A stretch of 64,000 bases of DNA from Romanomermis culicivorax (lineage: Eukaryota; Nematoda; Enoplea; Mermithida; Mermithidae): the NCBI GenBank assembly GCA_963922205.1, contig CAWUHX010000036.1:1302001-1366000 (forward strand), read 5' to 3'. The notes under the pieces were generated by a model. It did no database searches. It saw only the letters and a list, made by a program, of their open reading frames with translations, and was not told where the DNA came from. Positions 61,978 through 64,000 of the stretch are shown piece after piece (positions within the stretch are counted from its first letter, which is position 1; each line of letters starts with the position of its first letter). Made by a program: the position numbers and the translations under genes.

Positions 61978-63430
61978 CTGAAAAATAATGCATTTATATA
62001 AAAAATAAAAATGTGTAGTAACCATACACGTGTGTCACAATAAGGAGAGAGTTAAACTCAAACTCCTTGCAGACCCAAGCCGGTTTTCACTTCCCAGAAT
62101 CTCTAAATTCCTTGGTGGGCCCCCAGCATGGTTTTGCTCTCGACGCGAGACGGGCTTTGAAGGACCTGTAAATTGGACAGTTGGGTTGATTCAACACATA
62201 CATGTGCATCTACAAAATTGGCTGGACGCGGGTTCAGGGGCCCGGACCATGGTTCCCAAAATGTTGGCCAAAAATTTTATCAGGCGAAGTGCAAGCTCAT
62301 TTTTCAAGCAAAGTACAAGCTTTTTGAATTTGGCACTCTAGTTAAGAGCTATCAAGCGTTCTAAGTTCCTGGCCATAGCTTCAAAATAATCCTCTCTGCT
62401 TGGGTAGACACATCAACTTTCTGACCGTTTTTAACATTGTGGGGCAAATACTCGTATAAACTTTCTTTAGTATAAGTCATAAACACAACCTGATTTTGGA
62501 ACTTGTATGCAACATTATGCTAATTAGCTTATAAAATAGGCGTAGGTTTTATTTTTAGCCTGTAAGAAATTCATTGTATTTTGTATCCAGGACACTTTTC
62601 TGCCACAAGGCATCCATGTAATGTCATTGCGTACCGCATGCTGCATTTAAAAAGCGTAGGAATCTGTATGGATCATAGTCACGTAGCGTTATTGCCATGT
62701 TTTCAATTTTTTGTTGAATACAATTCATCCAATGCAGAGTAAAATTTAGTATTATGCAATTTTTTTGCTATGAATTTATGATGCAATCGAGGGAAAATAA
62801 CAAAAACTACATTTAAATTTGTGAAATGACCCCTGGAACAAGCAGGTCTGTGTTGCAATTTTTGTGCGCAGGATTGTTGGTGGAGGGGTGGGGGGTAATA
62901 CTCATACCTCGGGAACCCTGGGACCCACCTGGTCTTATGGAAAAGCCAATTTTAACCAGTCGTGGATTTTCTGATGTCTGGAAAATTATGTTTTTTTTTC
63001 AAAACTGGTAATCTTTGATCAGAATGATGCTCTCTCCTGAAAATTTCTTCATGAGCGTCTGATACTATTACTTCTGTTTCACCTGCTACCGCCATTGTAA
63101 TATCAAAATAACCATTTACTGCATCACAGATGAACGTTACATGCAACAATACACGAAATCCTTTTTCTTTTCCTTAATGTTTTCATGTTACTTACTCATT
63201 CTTTTCTGGTGATTCGCTTGATGATAAACAAATGCAATATAACCACACAGTACTCATCATGCATACATGTTCTGGGTTTAGGGTTTTGACCTCCAACCAG
63301 AGTCCTTGACCTCGGGGAGATTTTTCCTGTCCGCATATGTAGTATACTTACATAAGTATATGCTCCACCTTTTTAATTGGCTACAATGCAACAGAAAAGC
63401 AAAAATTTTCACTTCATTGTTAGAATTTTG
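61978..63430. other. Intergenic or upstream region with repeat traces, no gene confirmed
   Basis: CATACATG-type ends appear at 61479 (inside the RING gene's first intron) and 62196, hinting at more MITE-like DNA. A minus frame from about 63096 (MAVAGETEVIVSDAHEE) could be a 5' exon of the RING gene but its donor is weak. Confidence 0.35.
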
Positions 63431-63435
63431 TATAC

Positions 63436-63530
63436 AAAAGCGAAGCAAAGCGAAAAGCAAAAAAAAGCGAAGCAAAGCGAAAAAAAGCGAAGCAAAGCGA
63501 GAAAAAGCGAAGCATTTTCGCTTCGCTTTC
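63436..63530. repeat. Minisatellite of AAAAAGCGAAGCAAAGCG units
   Basis: About five imperfect units in a row. It produces Lys/Ser/Ala-rich frames on the plus strand that are not genes. Short pieces of the same motif (complement) occur near 17186-17220. Confidence 0.85.
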
Positions 63531-63629
63531 TATATTTTTTGTGCGCAAAAGCGATACGAGTGCATTTTCTGGCTTTATGACATGAAAAAATGTGAAATTC
63601 GACTTGTGAGCAAATGGCCCACGTACACA

Positions 63630-64000
63630 GAGCCGTGCCTTGGGGGGTGCGAAGGGTACAGCCGCACCGGGCCGCAAAGAATTAGGGGCCGCAAAAACTT
63701 AACTGACCTAAGTTTGTACTTTGTATACATATATTGTACACTATATGTATGCTAGACAATGTGAACACGAATAAAAATAATAATGTGCACTTCTGTGTAA
63801 CAGAAAATTTGATGTTTCATCATTCACTAGGGGCCGCAAGAACTTGAGCTGAACTAGCTTACATATGTGTCATACTGTACTGTACGTGTATGCTCGACAA
63901 GGCAGGAGCACGCCTTTGTGTTTCACTGTGTAAAGCCTGTATCGATAGTTTTACACATTTGTCTGTATGTATCTCGGCACGTATTTAACTGTTTCCTATA
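63630..64000. repeat. Direct repeat with GGGGCCGCAA-AACTT blocks, probably a MITE end
   Basis: AGAGCCGTGCCTTGGGG at 63630 resembles a hAT-type end. GGGGCCGCAAAAACTTAACTG (about 63685) recurs as GGGGCCGCAAGAACTTGAGC (about 63830), followed in both by a TGTAC-rich stretch. The rest runs off the window. Confidence 0.5.

Noticed and set aside
63007..63096. First coding exon of the RING gene
   Set aside because: The donor is weak, and I could not show a phase-matched join to 61977 with confidence.
63306..63755. Lys/Ser-rich 149-residue frame
   Set aside because: Driven by the AAAAAGCGAAGCAAAGCG minisatellite.

Overview
This is a stretch of an invertebrate animal nuclear genome. The DNA is AT-rich. 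Genes are split by GT-AG introns of about 50 bp to several kb, and most of the window is transposon-derived. The host genes (a RASSF scaffold, an ankyrin/SOCS-box ASB protein, a tau-tubulin-type kinase) are metazoan families. I cannot place the phylum from sequence alone.

Layout. (1) 1-2.2 kb: an inverted-repeat element built around a GC-rich hairpin, with a short hAT MITE and a tRNA-derived SINE inside it. (2) 4.4-13.75 kb: a decayed Gypsy/Ty3 element on the minus strand. It is split by three hAT elements, each with a matched 8-bp target duplication; one is a 3.08-kb element carrying BED and hAT-dimerisation domains. (3) 14.46-15.27 kb: tandem repeats of about 350 bp. (4) 16.6-32.8 kb: three host genes, all on the minus strand: a kinase-only TTBK-like gene (7 exons), an ASB gene (6 exons plus a 51-nt intron) and a RASSF gene with C1, RA and SARAH domains (6 exons). 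I assembled each by matching splice sites and codon phase. Their introns carry copies of a MITE with CATACATGT ends and a 1.4-kb repeat. (5) 33-45 kb: a hAT MITE, repeats with the CCGGCG hairpin including a 2-kb palindrome, a 2.4-kb terminal-inverted-repeat element, and a truncated LINE reverse transcriptase. (6) 46-50 kb: two copies of a 1.3-1.4-kb LTR/leader-like repeat, then minisatellites. (7) 52.4-57.9 kb: a second Gypsy copy of the same clade, plus strand, decayed and lacking integrase. (8) 58.2-59.4 kb: a multi-exon DDE integrase-core gene with an intact catalytic triad. (9) 59.86-61.97 kb: a RING-finger gene whose only coherent frame holds one in-frame TGA. The last 2 kb are repeats and minisatellite.

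The host genes look like separate signalling and ubiquitin genes, not one pathway: TTBK is a CK1-group kinase, ASB proteins are Cullin-5 substrate receptors, RASSF couples Ras-type GTPases to Hippo kinases through SARAH, and the RING protein is a probable E3 ligase. The most unusual material is the density of hAT families with readable target duplications, the hairpin-bearing foldback repeats, and the intact DDE gene with a likely GC-AG intron.
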